A stretch of DNA of 8,630 nucleotides. Origin: Sodalis-like endosymbiont of Proechinophthirus fluctus. GTDB taxonomy: Bacteria > Pseudomonadota > Gammaproteobacteria > Enterobacterales > Enterobacteriaceae. Each line of letters starts with the position of its first letter. Position 1 is the first letter of the stretch. The position numbers and the translations under genes were made by a program. Of the stretch, positions 7,411 to 8,630 are shown piece by piece. The notes beneath the pieces are model-generated. The model was not told where the DNA came from, did no database searches, and saw only the letters and a program-made list of their open reading frames with translations. The stretch lies in the NCBI RefSeq assembly GCF_001602625.1, contig NZ_LECR01000049.1:21073-29702 (forward strand), given 5' to 3'.

Positions 7411-8250
7411 ATGATAATGTCACTGCTTTATAATGGCAGCACCGCTAAACGGCCCACTATTCTTGTCTTTGATTCCGGCGTAGGGGGGCTATCGATTTAT
7501 GATGAGGTCAGGCAAACGTTGCCTGATGCCCATTATCTGTATGTGTTTGATAATGAAGCTTTCCCTTATGGGGAGAAGCCGGAGCAGTTCATTGTCGATA
7601 GGGTCATCGCTATCGTTGGCATGATGTGGCAGCTGCGGAAGCCCAATATAGTCATTGTTGCTTGTAATACCGCCAGCACGATTTCGTTGCCGGCGTTGCG
7701 CGAGCGTTTTCCTTGCCCTATCATCGGTGTGGTACCGGCCATCAAACCGGCGGCGCAGCTAACCCGCAATGGCATCGTAGGGCTACTGGCGACGCGTGCT
7801 ACCGTACAGCGCAGCTATACTCACGATCTGATCAGTCAATTCGCCGGCGATTGCCAAATTTTGCAATTGGGTACTATCGAATTGGTGGATATGGCGGAAT
7901 CTAAGCTGCACGGCGAAATGGTGCCGCTGCCGGTGCTGCGTAAACTCCTACATCCCTGGTTAAGAGCGGTGGAGCTCCCCGACACGGTCGTGCTTGGCTG
8001 TACCCATTTTCCCTTGCTAAGCCAGGAATTACAGTCGATACTACCGGAAGGCACCCGCTTGGTCGATTCTGGCTTAGCCATTGCCCGTCGCGCCGCCTGG
8101 CTGGTAGAGCATGAGATAGATGTCAGCGGCCTACAGGGCGAGGCGGGGCCGAATAGGGCCTACTGTCTTGCCACCACGCCGCAGGCGGCGGCGCTGATGC
8201 CGGCATTGACGCACTATGGTTTCGGATCTTTGGAAAAGCTTACGCTCTAA
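7411..8250 (+). CDS. murI: MurI, glutamate racemase
   Basis: MurI converts L- to D-glutamate for the peptidoglycan stem peptide and is essential in the cytosol. From the ATG at 7411 the product is 279 residues (E. coli 285). FDSGVGGL (20-27) carries the active-site Asp21 and Ser22, PYGEK is at 52-56, and the two catalytic cysteines are in VACNTAST (Cys85) and GCTHFPLL (Cys197). KPAAQLTRNGIVGLLATR and LPEGTRLVDSG are further family blocks. No frameshift or stop is seen. The start is uncertain: ATG 7411 and ATG 7417 are both plausible, GTG 7387 and TTG 7327 are in frame but less likely, and none has a good ribosome site. TTG 7327 would also lie inside the yieP 5' end. The N-terminal 15 residues do not align well to E. 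coli, as is usual. It is divergent from yieP with 51 bases between, and followed by an rRNA operon. Confidence 0.96.
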   Translation: MIMSLLYNGSTAKRPTILVFDSGVGGLSIYDEVRQTLPDAHYLYVFDNEAFPYGEKPEQFIVDRVIAIVGMMWQLRKPNIVIVACNTASTISLPALRERFPCPIIGVVPAIKPAAQLTRNGIVGLLATRATVQRSYTHDLISQFAGDCQILQLGTIELVDMAESKLHGEMVPLPVLRKLLHPWLRAVELPDTVVLGCTHFPLLSQELQSILPEGTRLVDSGLAIARRAAWLVEHEIDVSGLQGEAGPNRAYCLATTPQAAALMPALTHYGFGSLEKLTL

Positions 8251-8551
8251 GAGTAACAGCCAGGTCCTGTCCTAATAAAGGACAATGTCAATTGGACTAG
8301 GACAAGGCGTTAATCCATCCGATTCCCATCGTGCTGCTCTCACCTTTTGCACCTAAGCCACTGGCGTTTTGTCTCTCTTCTCCTTATTAGCAATCGCGAC
8401 GACAGCCTTACCCTGTGCTCGCACCCCGCCGCCGGAGAGAACATTTCGTCGGCGGGCCAAAAAAGAATTGTCAATCCGTCGGCGTTAGGCATTAGAGTTG
8501 ACTGAAAAACAGGTTCTTATGAATAAACAGGCGACGAAAAAAGAGCGATTC
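8251..8551. other. murI-rrn intergenic region
   Basis: About 300 bases without a gene. A small perfect hairpin follows murI at 8268-8284, and a GC-rich stem CCCGCCG/CGGCGGG spans 8425-8456; neither has a downstream T-run in the right direction. TTGACT at 8498-8503 has no adequate -10. I see no second Fis site of good quality in this part. Confidence 0.5.
8268..8284 (+). terminator. Possible weak terminator hairpin after murI
   Basis: TGTCCT and AGGACA form a perfect 6-bp stem with loop AATAA, 18 bases past the murI stop. No T-run follows, so intrinsic termination is doubtful and a role as a Rho-dependent pause or none at all is equally possible. Confidence 0.25.
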
Positions 8552-8563
8552 GTTTAATTTATC
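8552..8563 (+). promoter_or_regulatory. Fis site I of the rRNA P1 promoter
   Basis: GTTTAATTTATC fits the Fis consensus GNNYAWWWTRNC at every position. Its centre is at -71/-70 from the predicted start, matching Fis site I (-71) of E. coli rrnB P1, where Fis activates RNA polymerase. Confidence 0.75.
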
Positions 8564-8568
8564 GCAGT

Positions 8569-8590
8569 TAAAACTTATTTTGCATTAGCG
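8569..8590 (+). promoter_or_regulatory. UP element of the rRNA P1 promoter
   Basis: This AT-rich stretch (AAAACTTATTTT core) occupies -59 to -38, the place of the UP element bound by the RNA polymerase alpha subunit. It resembles the E. coli rrnB element in its A-tract then T-tract layout. Confidence 0.75.
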
Positions 8591-8591
8591 C

Positions 8592-8630
8592 TTGTCACCG
8601 TCAGTGAAGGCCCTATAATGCGTCTTCACT
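8592..8630 (+). promoter_or_regulatory. rRNA operon promoter P1 core (-35, -10, discriminator, start)
   Basis: TTGTCA (8592-8597) and TATAAT (8614-8619) are separated by 16 bases, the suboptimal spacing typical of rrn P1. The discriminator GCGTCTTC is GC-rich, the feature that makes these promoters sensitive to ppGpp and DksA. By alignment with E. coli rrnB P1 (TATAATGCGCCACCACT), the start is A8628. The window ends at +3, so the 16S gene itself is outside. It points away from oriC, as rRNA operons usually do. Confidence 0.92.

Noticed and set aside
8425..8456. GC-rich stem CCCGCCG/CGGCGGG before rrn as a terminator of murI
   Set aside because: It is followed by an A-run, not T, on the plus strand, and the loop is 18 bases.
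8498..8526. TTGACT as a second rRNA promoter upstream of P1
   Set aside because: No acceptable -10 at 16-18 bases.
1..8630. Novel defence, mobile or CRISPR system
   Set aside because: No transposase, spaced repeats, toxin-antitoxin pair or phage gene is visible; everything alignable belongs to the standard enterobacterial origin region.

Overview
The window looks like the replication-origin region of an enterobacterial chromosome that is decaying, most likely a Sodalis-type insect symbiont. The genus is an inference from the pattern of loss and was not tested by a search. Proteins and gene order match the E. coli K-12 segment mnmG (gidA) - oriC - mioC - asnC - (asnA) - viaA - ravA - kup - (rbs, hsrA) - yieP - rrn. 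Only mnmG, kup, murI, the origin and the rRNA promoter appear functional. The other genes are old, still alignable pseudogenes riddled with stops, frameshifts and deletions.

Layout. 1-665: 5' part of mnmG on the minus strand, fully open to the window edge. About 755-1020: oriC, with an AT-rich unwinding region, DnaA boxes at the R1, R2, R3 and R4 positions and several GATC sites. 1030-1488: mioC pseudogene (-). 1580-1998: asnC pseudogene (-). asnA, expected next, is absent and a perfect 14-bp inverted repeat lies there. 2059-3366: viaA pseudogene (-). 3373-4525: ravA pseudogene (-). 4526-4775: noncoding gap. 4776-6644: intact kup (+). 6649-7359: yieP pseudogene (-), four bases from the kup stop; the rbs operon and hsrA are missing. 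7411-8250: intact murI (+). 8251-8630: intergenic DNA ending in a textbook rRNA P1 promoter (Fis site, UP element, -35, -10, GC-rich discriminator), cut three bases into the predicted transcript.

How it works together. The survivors cover core needs: tRNA wobble modification (mnmG), replication initiation (oriC), potassium uptake (kup), D-glutamate for peptidoglycan (murI) and ribosome synthesis (rrn). The lost genes are regulatory or conditional: flavodoxin MioC, the AsnC regulator with asparagine synthetase AsnA, the RavA-ViaA ATPase pair, ribose uptake and the GntR-type regulator YieP. RavA and ViaA, which work as partners, are both inactivated.

I found no previously undescribed biological system. 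The points most worth a second look are the altered oriC architecture, a probable template-switch mutation that built a perfect hairpin inside viaA, the clean excision of asnA, the kup/yieP junction, and the murI-rrn arrangement, which combines the flanks of two different E. coli rRNA operons.
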